From positions 930,001 to 994,000 of the forward strand of contig NZ_AP022583.1 in the NCBI RefSeq assembly GCF_010731635.1: a DNA stretch of 64,000 nucleotides, read 5' to 3'. Shown here piece after piece: positions 38,678 to 45,931 of the stretch (its first letter is position 1; each line of letters starts with the position of its first letter). The notes under the pieces are model-generated. The model made no database searches. It was not told where the DNA came from and worked only from the letters and a program-made list of their open reading frames with translations. The stretch comes from Mycobacterium noviomagense. GTDB taxonomy: Bacteria; Actinomycetota; Actinomycetes; Mycobacteriales; Mycobacteriaceae. Both the position numbers and the translations under genes were made by a program.

Positions 38678-40330
38678 ATGACTGACGGGCCGTTGATCGT
38701 GCAGTCCGACAAGACGGTGCTGCTCGAGGTCGACCACGAGCTGGCCGGCGAAGCGCGGGCGGCGATCGCGCCGTTCGCCGAGCTGGAACGCGCCCCCGAG
38801 CACGTGCACACCTACCGCATCACCCCGCTGGCGCTGTGGAACGCCCGCGCCGCCGGCCACGACGCCGAGCAGGTGGTCGACGCGCTGGTCAGCTACTCCC
38901 GTTACGCGGTGCCCCAGCCGCTTTTGGTCGACATCGTCGACACCATGGCCCGCTACGGGCGGCTGCAGCTGGTCAAGCATCCCGCGCACGGCCTGACGCT
39001 GGTCAGCTTCGATCGTGCAGTGCTCGAAGAGGTGCTGCGCAACAAGAAGATCACCCCGATGCTCGGTGCCCGCATCGACGAGGACACCGTCGTCGTGCAT
39101 CCCAGCGAGCGCGGCCGAGTCAAGCAGATGCTGCTCAAGATCGGTTGGCCCGCAGAGGATCTGGCCGGCTACGTCGACGGCGAGGCGCACCCAATCAGCC
39201 TGCGGCAAGACGGCTGGCACCTGCGCGACTACCAGCAGATGGCCGCGGACTCGTTCTGGTCCGGCGGCTCCGGAGTGGTGGTGCTGCCCTGCGGCGCCGG
39301 CAAGACGCTGGTCGGCGCGGCAGCCATGGCGAAGGCCAGTGCGACGACGCTGATCTTGGTCACCAACACGGTTGCCGCGCGGCAGTGGAAACGCGAGCTG
39401 GTTGCCCGCACCTCGCTGACCGAGGACGAGATCGGCGAATATTCGGGAGAGCGCAAGGAGATTCGGCCCGTCACGATCTCCACCTATCAGATGATCACCC
39501 GTCGCACCAAGAAGGGCGACTACCGCCACCTGGAGCTGTTCGACAGCCGCGACTGGGGATTGATTATCTACGACGAGGTGCACCTGCTGCCGGCCCCGGT
39601 TTTCCGGATGACTGCCGATCTGCAATCGCGGCGCCGGTTGGGTTTGACCGCGACGCTGATCCGGGAGGACGGCCGCGAAGGCGACGTGTTCAGCCTGATC
39701 GGGCCCAAACGCTATGACGCGCCGTGGAAGGACATCGAAGCGCAGGGCTGGATCGCGCCGGCCGAGTGCGTCGAGGTGCGGGTGACGCTGACCGACAACG
39801 AGCGGATGACGTACGCCACCGCCGAACCTGAAGAGCGCTACCGGGTGTGCTCGACCGCGCGGTCGAAAATCGCGGTGGTCAAGTCGATCCTGAACCGCCA
39901 CCCCGGCGAGCCCACCCTGGTGATCGGCGCCTATCTCGATCAGCTCGACGAGCTGGGAACGCTGCTGGACGCGCCGGTGATCCAAGGGTCGACCAAGATC
40001 GCCGAGCGCGAAGCATTGTTCGACGCGTTCCGCCGCGGTGAGGTGAACACCCTGGTGGTGTCCAAGGTGGCCAACTTTTCCATCGACCTGCCGGAAGCGT
40101 CTGTCGCTGTGCAGGTTTCGGGCACTTTCGGGTCACGGCAGGAGGAGGCACAGCGTCTCGGCCGGTTGCTGCGGCCCAAAGCCGACGGCGGCGGCGCGGT
40201 GTTCTACTCGGTGGTGGCCCGCGACAGCCAGGACGCCGAGTACGCCGCGCACCGCCAGCGGTTCCTGGCCGAACAAGGTTACGGCTACGTCATCAAGGAC
40301 GCCGACGACCTACTGGGCCCGGCCGTCTAG
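38678..40330 (+). CDS. ercc3: DNA repair helicase XPB
   Basis: 550-residue SF2 helicase. Walker A is LPCGAGKTLVG (about 204-214), the Walker B box is YDEVHLLPA (about 297), motif III is LGLTATLIREDG, and the C-terminal RecA domain shows LVVSKVANFSIDLPEASVAV with motif VI QEEAQRLGRLLRP. An N-terminal damage-recognition domain (about 1-180) precedes. It unwinds DNA 3' to 5' and resembles eukaryotic XPB. The start ATG 38678 follows the Rv0862c-like stop. The gene ends in a perfect hairpin terminator shared with the convergent thiolase gene. Confidence 0.94.
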   Translation: MTDGPLIVQSDKTVLLEVDHELAGEARAAIAPFAELERAPEHVHTYRITPLALWNARAAGHDAEQVVDALVSYSRYAVPQPLLVDIVDTMARYGRLQLVKHPAHGLTLVSFDRAVLEEVLRNKKITPMLGARIDEDTVVVHPSERGRVKQMLLKIGWPAEDLAGYVDGEAHPISLRQDGWHLRDYQQMAADSFWSGGSGVVVLPCGAGKTLVGAAAMAKASATTLILVTNTVAARQWKRELVARTSLTEDEIGEYSGERKEIRPVTISTYQMITRRTKKGDYRHLELFDSRDWGLIIYDEVHLLPAPVFRMTADLQSRRRLGLTATLIREDGREGDVFSLIGPKRYDAPWKDIEAQGWIAPAECVEVRVTLTDNERMTYATAEPEERYRVCSTARSKIAVVKSILNRHPGEPTLVIGAYLDQLDELGTLLDAPVIQGSTKIAEREALFDAFRRGEVNTLVVSKVANFSIDLPEASVAVQVSGTFGSRQEEAQRLGRLLRPKADGGGAVFYSVVARDSQDAEYAAHRQRFLAEQGYGYVIKDADDLLGPAV

Positions 40331-40334
40331 TATG

Positions 40335-40394
40335 GCGAGCAGACGCAAAAGTCCCGAATTTCGTTGCGAAATGGGGACTTTTGCGTCTGCTCGC
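40335..40394. terminator. Bidirectional hairpin terminator, family copy 1
   Basis: Left arm 40335-40355 (begins GCGAGCAGACGCAAAAG) is perfectly complementary over 21 bases to 40374-40394, and an inner 5-bp stem closes a GTTGC loop. It lies in the 65 bases between the convergent XPB and thiolase stops. The symmetric A-run and T-run within the stem give either strand a U-rich stretch. Two more copies occur at 45877 and 54816. Confidence 0.8.
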
Positions 40395-40395
40395 G

Positions 40396-41541
40396 CTAGG
40401 TCGTCAGCACTGTCGCAGCGGCGGTGCCCGGCGCACCGTACACCTGCGCGAACCCGACCCGAGGGGTGTCGGAGACCTGACGGTCGCCCGCCTCGCCGCG
40501 CAGTTGGCGTACCAACTCGTGGACCTGCCGCAGACCCGATGCGCCGATCGGCTCGCCGTTGGCGATCAGCCCGCCGTCGGTGTTGACCGGCATCGGGCCG
40601 CCGATCTCGGTTGCGCCGTCAGCGATCAGCTTTTCCTGATCGCCGTCGGCGCAGAATCCCGCCTCGGCCATGTGAATCACCTCGGCGCCGGCGTCGGTGT
40701 CCTGCAGCTGGATGACGTCGACGTCTTCCGGCGCAACCCCGGCCGCCTCGAACGCGGCTTTAGCGGCATAGACGGTCGGCGACACGTCTTCTTCAAGAGG
40801 CGCAAATGTCGCGTGCACCTCGTAAGCGCCGTAGCGGCGGGTGCGGATCTCGGCCGCACGCAGATACACCGGTTTCGAGGTGTAGCGGTGCGCGATGTCG
40901 GCGCGACACATGATCACCGCCGCCGCTCCTTCGTCGGGAGCGCAGAACATGTATTGCGTCAGGGGGTAATTCAGCACCGGCGAGGCCAGGATCTGCTCCT
41001 CGGTTAACGGCTTGCGCCGAAACGCGTTGGGGTTCAACGACCCATTGCGGAAATTCTTGGCGGCCACCTTGGCAAGCGTTTCGGGAGAAATGCCATGCTC
41101 GTGGATGTAGCGGTTGGCTTTCATCCCGAAGAACTTGGTGGTGACGAACTGGCCGTTCTCCGCGTACCAGGCCGGAAGCGCCAGCTTGGCCGGGTCGTCG
41201 GTAAAGGCGCCACGAGGATGCTTGTCCATTCCCACGGCGATGCCGATGTCGTACTTGCCCAACCGGATAGTGTCCGCGCACAGCTGAGTAGCACTGGCGG
41301 CGGTAGCGCAGGCGTTGAACACGTCGGTGAACGGAATTCCGGTCAGCCCCACCAGTCTGGTGACCGCATCGGGATTGGACACCTCATGGCTGCCACCGAC
41401 ACCGAACTGGATGCCCTTCCAGTCCAGGCTCGCATCAGCCAGCGCGGCCTGAATCGCGTCGGCCCCCATCTCCATCGCGGACTTGCCCTCGAAGCGCCCG
41501 AACGGGTGCAGGCCCACACCGATAATCGCCACGTCGTTCAT
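40396..41541 (-). CDS. SCP-x-type thiolase-like lipid-transfer protein
   Basis: 381-residue thiolase fold of the non-classical SCP-x/Ltp group. It opens MNDVAIIGVGLHPFGRFEGK, and the nucleophile is Cys78 in VFNACATAASATQL. PAWYAENGQFVTTKFFGMKA and DVIQLQDTDAGAEVIHMAEA follow; GGLIANGEPIGASGLRQVHE holds the second active-site His region, here with an Ala-Ser variation. Such proteins act as retro-aldolases or thiolases on steroid or branched acyl-CoA side chains, with a DUF35 partner. The adjacent DUF35 gene ends 18 bases upstream, forming that pair. Confidence 0.88.
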   Translation of the reverse strand: MNDVAIIGVGLHPFGRFEGKSAMEMGADAIQAALADASLDWKGIQFGVGGSHEVSNPDAVTRLVGLTGIPFTDVFNACATAASATQLCADTIRLGKYDIGIAVGMDKHPRGAFTDDPAKLALPAWYAENGQFVTTKFFGMKANRYIHEHGISPETLAKVAAKNFRNGSLNPNAFRRKPLTEEQILASPVLNYPLTQYMFCAPDEGAAAVIMCRADIAHRYTSKPVYLRAAEIRTRRYGAYEVHATFAPLEEDVSPTVYAAKAAFEAAGVAPEDVDVIQLQDTDAGAEVIHMAEAGFCADGDQEKLIADGATEIGGPMPVNTDGGLIANGEPIGASGLRQVHELVRQLRGEAGDRQVSDTPRVGFAQVYGAPGTAAATVLTT

Positions 41542-41559
41542 CTCGCCACTCCTTGTGAT

Positions 41560-41973
41560 TCAGACCGGCCGGAAGGCGAACGTCATGACCTCGTTGCCTT
41601 CGGCGTCGGTGGTCAACGGCACCATGGTCAGCTCAACGTCCATGCCGAACCGCAGCTTGGCCGGATCGTTTTCAGTGAGCCGCCCCTCGACGCGGATGAC
41701 ATCGCCAAGCTGTACCAGGCCGACCCCGAATGGGGTGAACGCGTCGCCGGTCGGACCGGCATAGGGAGGCCCCGGCGGAAACCCTTGAGTGGTCCAGGCC
41801 ACCAGGGTGCCGCGACGCGGCAGCAGCAGCTCCGACATCTGGCCGCCGCTACAGCGTGGGCAACGCTGCTGCACCGGAAACGTGGTGGCACCGCAGTCCT
41901 CGCAACGACTGCCGACCAGCTGTGGATTGTCATCCGGCCAGGTAGAGATATCCGGTGCTAACGCCTTCTGCAT
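41560..41973 (-). CDS. DUF35 OB-fold zinc-ribbon protein, partner of the thiolase
   Basis: 137 residues. The zinc ribbon uses Cys24, Cys27, Cys38 and Cys41 (CEDCGATTF, CPRC). The OB fold follows with RGTLVAWTTQGFPPGPPY, PFGVGLVQLGDVIRVEGRL and LRFGMDVELTMVPL. DUF35 proteins bind acyl-CoA and form complexes with SCP-x thiolases, for instance in steroid side-chain cleavage. ATG 41973 gives the family N-terminus; the longer reading to 42039 is Cys-rich and rejected. Confidence 0.9.
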   Translation of the reverse strand: MQKALAPDISTWPDDNPQLVGSRCEDCGATTFPVQQRCPRCSGGQMSELLLPRRGTLVAWTTQGFPPGPPYAGPTGDAFTPFGVGLVQLGDVIRVEGRLTENDPAKLRFGMDVELTMVPLTTDAEGNEVMTFAFRPV

Positions 41974-42033
41974 CGGGCGATCCTCCGAAGTCAGAGAAGA
42001 GAATAGTGCTCCGCACCAGACCGTACAACAGCA

Positions 42034-42049
42034 TTCCACGAAAGTGGAA
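42034..42049. terminator. Small hairpin between the F420 enzyme and DUF35 genes
   Basis: TTCCAC-GAAA-GTGGAA forms a perfect 6-bp stem with a GNRA-type loop, 12 bases after the upstream gene's stop and 60 before the DUF35 start. No U-run follows on the minus strand, so it may be a processing or attenuation element rather than a strong terminator. Confidence 0.35.
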
Positions 42050-42060
42050 ATCCCATTCTC

Positions 42061-43050
42061 CTACCCCAATGCGGGGATCACGTCCCGTTCGAACTGCTCG
42101 ATACCGGACCGGTCATAGGCCGCTTCCGGGAAGTAGCAGATGACGTACTCACAGCCCAGCGCGCGCAGGCGCTCGAACCGCTCGATCACCTGCTCCGCCG
42201 TGCCTGTCGCCGATTCCGTCCCGGTGGTGCCCGTGATCATCGCATCGGCCGCTGACTCGGGTATGTAGCCGACGATCCGGTCGCGGACGCGCTGCAGCCG
42301 GTCTTTGACCTCCGCCTCCGAGGCGCCCAGCACGGCATTGACGTTGACAGAGCGCACAATGGCGTCGAAGTCGGTGCCCACGTCGCGGCAGTGGCCTGCC
42401 AGCACCTGCGACTTGTGGGCGAACGCCTCCGGCTCGGGCGTGAAGTTGGTGTACTGAGCGTATTTCGCCGCGATCCGCAAGGTCACCTTCTCCCCGCCAC
42501 CGGCTATCCACAGTGGAATTCCGCTGTCCTGCAATGGTTTTGGTGCCACGATTGCGCCGTCGGCCTGGTAGTGCTCGCCGGTGAAGCTGACTTTGCCATC
42601 GCGCCACGCGTCGCGCATGATCTGCACGCCCTCGTCGAGCCGCCCGAGCCGCACCCGAGCCGCCGGGAAGCCATAACCGTAAGCGCGCCATTCGTGTTCG
42701 TACCAGCCGCCGCCGATACCCATCTGGATACGACCGCCGGAAATAATGTCGGCGGTGGCCGCCACCTTGGCCAGATAGACCGGGTTGCGGTAACTCATCG
42801 CGGTGCACATCTGACCGAGCTTGATCCGCGATGTCGTTGCCGCATAGGCCGCCATCAGCGACCACGCCTCGTGGGTAGCTTCGCCGGTCGGCATGGGCAC
42901 CGTGTGAAAGTGGTCGTAGACCCACAACGAGTCCCACGCACTGTCGTCGGCGTAGCCGGCCAGCTCCCGCATCACCGGCCAGTGCTTGGCGGGTTCGATA
43001 CCGACCAGATCCAGTCGCCAGCCCTGCGGGATGAAAAGTCCAAAGCGCAT
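42061..43050 (-). CDS. LLM-class F420-dependent oxidoreductase
   Basis: 329-residue luciferase-like TIM barrel. MRFGLFIPQGWRLDL starts the barrel; DSLWVYDHFHTVP, RIKLGQMCTAMSYRNPVYLA, ISGGRIQMGIGGGWYEHEWR and SGIPLWIAGGGEKVTLRIAA are the usual cofactor- and phosphate-binding blocks of mycobacterial F420 members. FMN use cannot be excluded. ATG 43050 gives the canonical start. It is divergent from a broken FAD monooxygenase. The substrate is unknown. Confidence 0.88.
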   Translation of the reverse strand: MRFGLFIPQGWRLDLVGIEPAKHWPVMRELAGYADDSAWDSLWVYDHFHTVPMPTGEATHEAWSLMAAYAATTSRIKLGQMCTAMSYRNPVYLAKVAATADIISGGRIQMGIGGGWYEHEWRAYGYGFPAARVRLGRLDEGVQIMRDAWRDGKVSFTGEHYQADGAIVAPKPLQDSGIPLWIAGGGEKVTLRIAAKYAQYTNFTPEPEAFAHKSQVLAGHCRDVGTDFDAIVRSVNVNAVLGASEAEVKDRLQRVRDRIVGYIPESAADAMITGTTGTESATGTAEQVIERFERLRALGCEYVICYFPEAAYDRSGIEQFERDVIPALG

Positions 43051-43133
43051 AGCTGCCGACTCTAAACCGGCGTCACATACCCAAAGCGGCCAGCGCGCCC
43101 TCGACGACTGCGGTACGCAATTCTTTATAGGGC

Positions 43134-44327
43134 GTGTCGGGGAGCCAGCATCGCCGGGCCGGTGCTGGCGTTCTGGCTGGATCGATATGGGTTCGACGTG
43201 ACAGTCGTCGAGCGTGCACGGACCTTGCGTAAGACCGGCGGCCACGCCGTCGACTTGTTCCGGCCGGCGATGGAGATCTCGGCGAAGATGGGCGTGCTCC
43301 CCCGCATCGAGGAGCGCGCCACCAACACGACGCGACTGAGCATCTACCGGGACAGGTCGCGACGGCCGATCCGCGTCGACCTCACCAAGATCTACCGGGC
43401 CGCTTCCGACCGGCACGTCGAGATCATGCGGAACGACCTCAGTGAAATCTATTACGACGCTGCCGATGTCGAGTACCTCTTTGGCGACGCGATCACGGCA
43501 ATTTCGGCCGACGGCGAGGTGACATTCGAACAGGCGACTTCTCGCAGGTTCGACGTCGTGGTCGGCGCCGACGAGCTACATTCCAACGTCAGGCGGTTGG
43601 TCTTCGGTGAGGACGCCGGCCTGAGCCGGTATCTCGGGGCTATCTGGCGGTGGCGTCTGCCCCGAAATCGCTGGCGCCGCACGGGGAAATGATCGGTCAC
43701 GTCGGGATCGGCCGCATGGCCGGAATCTACAGTGCGCATCACCTGGACGACGCGCGAGCGGTGTTCGTGTTCCACAGCCCCGAACTACAATACCACCATC
43801 GAGATATGGCAAGGCAAAAGGACTTACTGCGAAAGGCCTTCGCCGGAATGCATCCGCGGGTGGACGGCTGGCTTGAACACCTCGACACCACTCCGGCCTT
43901 CTACTTCGACTCCATCACCCAACTGCAGCTGGACAGCTGGTCGCGTGGGCGAGTGACTCTCGTCGGCGACGCGGGATACTGCCCTGGCCCAGCGGTGGGC
44001 GGCAGCACCAGCCTCGCGGTGGTCGGCGCCTATGTGCTGGCCGGCGAACTGGCCCGCGCGCGTGGCGATTACCGCGCAGCGTTCGCGGCCTACGAACGAC
44101 AGATGCGTGAACCGGTACGGCGCAGCCGTGCTTTCGCGCGCGGTGCGGCGAAAACCGTGGTCCCTGCTTCGCGGGCAGCGCTCTGGGCGATGACCCGGAG
44201 TGCCCAGCTGGTGTCGGCACTGCCGACACCGCTCAGCCGTGCCATCGCCAAGCTGAACACCACCGGGGTACGCATGCACGACTCCATCCCGGTGCCCGAC
44301 TACGGTGCCAGCGTTTGGCAACATTGA
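43134..44327 (+). pseudogene. Broken FAD-dependent monooxygenase (PHBH type)
   Basis: Two open segments in different frames form one protein. The first (frame of 43162-43692) reads GASIAGPVLAFWLDRYG to GLSRYLGA and the DG motif VVGADELHSNVRRLV. The second (frame of 43650-44327) resumes YLAVASAPKSLAPHGEMIGH and has the GD motif VTLVGDAGYCPGPAVGG. One base is missing at about 43640. At the 5' end an extra G in a GGGG run (43139-43142) separates a GTG-TCG start from the GASIAGP frame. On the minus strand 43073-43142 reads as a 23-residue protein end (YKELRTAVVEGALAALGM, then stop), possibly a remnant of another gene. Confidence 0.8.
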
Positions 44328-44330
44328 CGC

Positions 44331-45194
44331 ATGGAGCTTTCCGGCCTCGGAATATGGAGCAGCCAACTACGCTACGGCGACCCAGCCGAATCTACCGAGG
44401 CGGCAGCCGAATTAGAGGAACTGGGCTTCACGGCATTGTGGATCCCCGATGTGGGCGGGCCGGTGTTCGACGCCGTGGAGCGCCTGCTGGCCGCGACAAA
44501 ACAGACCGTGATCGCGACCGGCATCCTGAACCTGTGGATGCACGAACCCGGCGACGTCGCCAACTCCTACGCATCGCTGACGGCTGAGCACAGCGACCGC
44601 TTCCTGTTGGGTATCGGTGTCAGCCACGCGCCGCTCATCGACTCCCGCGAGCCCGGGCGATACCGTAAACCGCTGGCGGCGACGGCATCGTTCCTGGATG
44701 CGCTGGACGCCGCGCAGCAGCCGGTGCCGGTCGAGCGCCGGGTATTGGCGGCGCTCGGCCCGAAAATGCTGGCGCTGGCGGCCAACCGCTCCCGAGGCGC
44801 CCATCCCTACCTGGTCACCCCCGAGCACACGGCCACGGCTCGTTCGGTTTTGGGCGAGGGCCCGCTGCTGCTTCCCGAGCAGACCGTGATCCTGTCCGAC
44901 AGCGCCGACGAAGCCCGCGCCATCGGAACCGATTGGCTGCGCGCCTATTTGGCGCTACCCAACTACGCTAACAACCTGTTACGCAGCGGCTTTTCGGCGG
45001 ACGATCTGTCGCAGGTCAGCGATCGGCTCTTCGACGCGATCATCGCCTGGGGTGACGAGGCAGCGGTCATGCGCAGGGTCGAAGAGCACAAGGCGGCCGG
45101 TGCTGACCATGTGTGCGTGCAAGTGCTGCTGGCTGACCAGAGGGCCTTTCCCCGCGAGCAATGGCGCCGAATCGCCGCGGCAGCCGAGGGCTGA
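44331..45194 (+). CDS. LLM-class F420-dependent oxidoreductase, TIGR03620-like
   Basis: 287-residue luciferase-like protein. It begins MELSGLGIWSSQLRYGDPAE; GFTALWIPDVGGPVFDAVER, TIATGILNLWMHEP-type sequence (VIATGILNLWMHEPGDV) and DRFLLGIGVSHAPLIDSRE are the barrel blocks typical of the mycobacterial TIGR03620 group. The C-terminus EEHKAAGADHVCVQVL is the standard end. It starts 3 bases after the pseudogene stop, so it was cotranscribed with the FAD monooxygenase. Substrate unknown. Confidence 0.88.
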   Translation: MELSGLGIWSSQLRYGDPAESTEAAAELEELGFTALWIPDVGGPVFDAVERLLAATKQTVIATGILNLWMHEPGDVANSYASLTAEHSDRFLLGIGVSHAPLIDSREPGRYRKPLAATASFLDALDAAQQPVPVERRVLAALGPKMLALAANRSRGAHPYLVTPEHTATARSVLGEGPLLLPEQTVILSDSADEARAIGTDWLRAYLALPNYANNLLRSGFSADDLSQVSDRLFDAIIAWGDEAAVMRRVEEHKAAGADHVCVQVLLADQRAFPREQWRRIAAAAEG

Positions 45195-45247
45195 CGGCCG
45201 ACCCGGAAGAGCTTCAACCCACGGCCACCACGGATTACGGTGAGGCC

Positions 45248-45868
45248 ATGGCATCAAGACAAACATTGTTTCGGGTCTTCTACGCGATCGGGTTTACGCC
45301 GTGGGACGGTCATCCGCTTTCGACGGCGCTGGGAGAACTGGTCGAGGGAGCCGACGCATTGCCGCCAGGATCAGCGCTCGACGTCGGATGCGGCACCGGC
45401 GATGCGTCCATCTATCTGGCCCAGCACGGATGGCACGTCACCGGAGTTGACTTCACCGCCAAGGCGGTGGACAAGGCACGCGCCAAGGCGAAAGCCGCCG
45501 GCGCTGCCGTCGATTTCGTGCACGCGGACGTCACCCACCTGCGGCAGGGCGGAATCAAGGGACCCTTCCAGCTGGTCGTGGACAACGGCTGCTTCCACGG
45601 CATGAGCGACCACGATCGTGACCTGTACGTGGAGGAGATCAGCGCGGTCGCCGCGCCGGACGCGCGGCTGTTATTGCTCGCCTTCAAACGAAGCGGGGGC
45701 TTCGGGCCGCCGGGAGTCGATCAACCCGAGGTCGAGCGCCGCTTCACTCCCGCATGGGCACTGCTCTCAGCGGCGGATGAACCAAGATGGACGCCGCAGG
45801 GCGGAATCGCTGGCCGATTCGCAGCCCGATTCGAGGGACGCCGCTATCTCCTGGAGCGCCAGAGGTAG
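45248..45868 (+). CDS. SAM-dependent class I methyltransferase
   Basis: 206 residues. Motif I is ALDVGCGTGDASIYLAQHG (about 40-58), motif II/III region includes HVTGVDFTAKAVDKARAKA and VDFVHADVTHL, and motif IV/post I has LVVDNGCFHGM. The N-terminus FRVFYAIGFTPWDGHPLSTA is like thiopurine S-methyltransferase-type or UbiE-like small-molecule enzymes. ATG 45248 is preferred to the 45161 reading, which overlaps the F420 gene. It closes the accessory block; a hairpin terminator follows immediately. Confidence 0.88.
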   Translation: MASRQTLFRVFYAIGFTPWDGHPLSTALGELVEGADALPPGSALDVGCGTGDASIYLAQHGWHVTGVDFTAKAVDKARAKAKAAGAAVDFVHADVTHLRQGGIKGPFQLVVDNGCFHGMSDHDRDLYVEEISAVAAPDARLLLLAFKRSGGFGPPGVDQPEVERRFTPAWALLSAADEPRWTPQGGIAGRFAARFEGRRYLLERQR

Positions 45869-45876
45869 TGCCCAAC

Positions 45877-45924
45877 AGACGCAAACGCCCCCAAAACGAC
45901 GTTGTTTCGGGGGCTTTTGCGTCT
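45877..45924. terminator. Bidirectional hairpin terminator, family copy 2
   Basis: Arms 45877-45900 (begins AGACGCAAACGCCCCC) and 45901-45924 pair at 21 of 24 positions with essentially no loop spacer beyond the turn. It sits in the 63 bases between the convergent methyltransferase and fadB stops and shares the core AGACGCAAA/TTTTGCGTCT with copies 1 and 3, though its outer GCGAGC flank has decayed. Confidence 0.72.
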
Positions 45925-45931
45925 TTTCGCG

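Noticed and set aside
38165..39985. 606-residue minus-strand frame under the XPB gene
   Set aside because: Antisense shadow of XPB and its neighbour, with low-complexity His/Arg/Gln composition and no recognisable family.
41999..42061. GAGAAT and ATTCTCC words 50 bases apart upstream of the DUF35 gene as another operator of the catabolic-cluster type
   Set aside because: The spacing is far larger than in the two palindromes at 58350 and 59944, so this is likely chance.
40335..45924. Hairpins at 40335 and 45877 as terminal inverted repeats of a transposon
   Set aside because: Each is a self-complementary hairpin between convergent genes, there is no transposase, and a third copy occurs elsewhere without a paired end.
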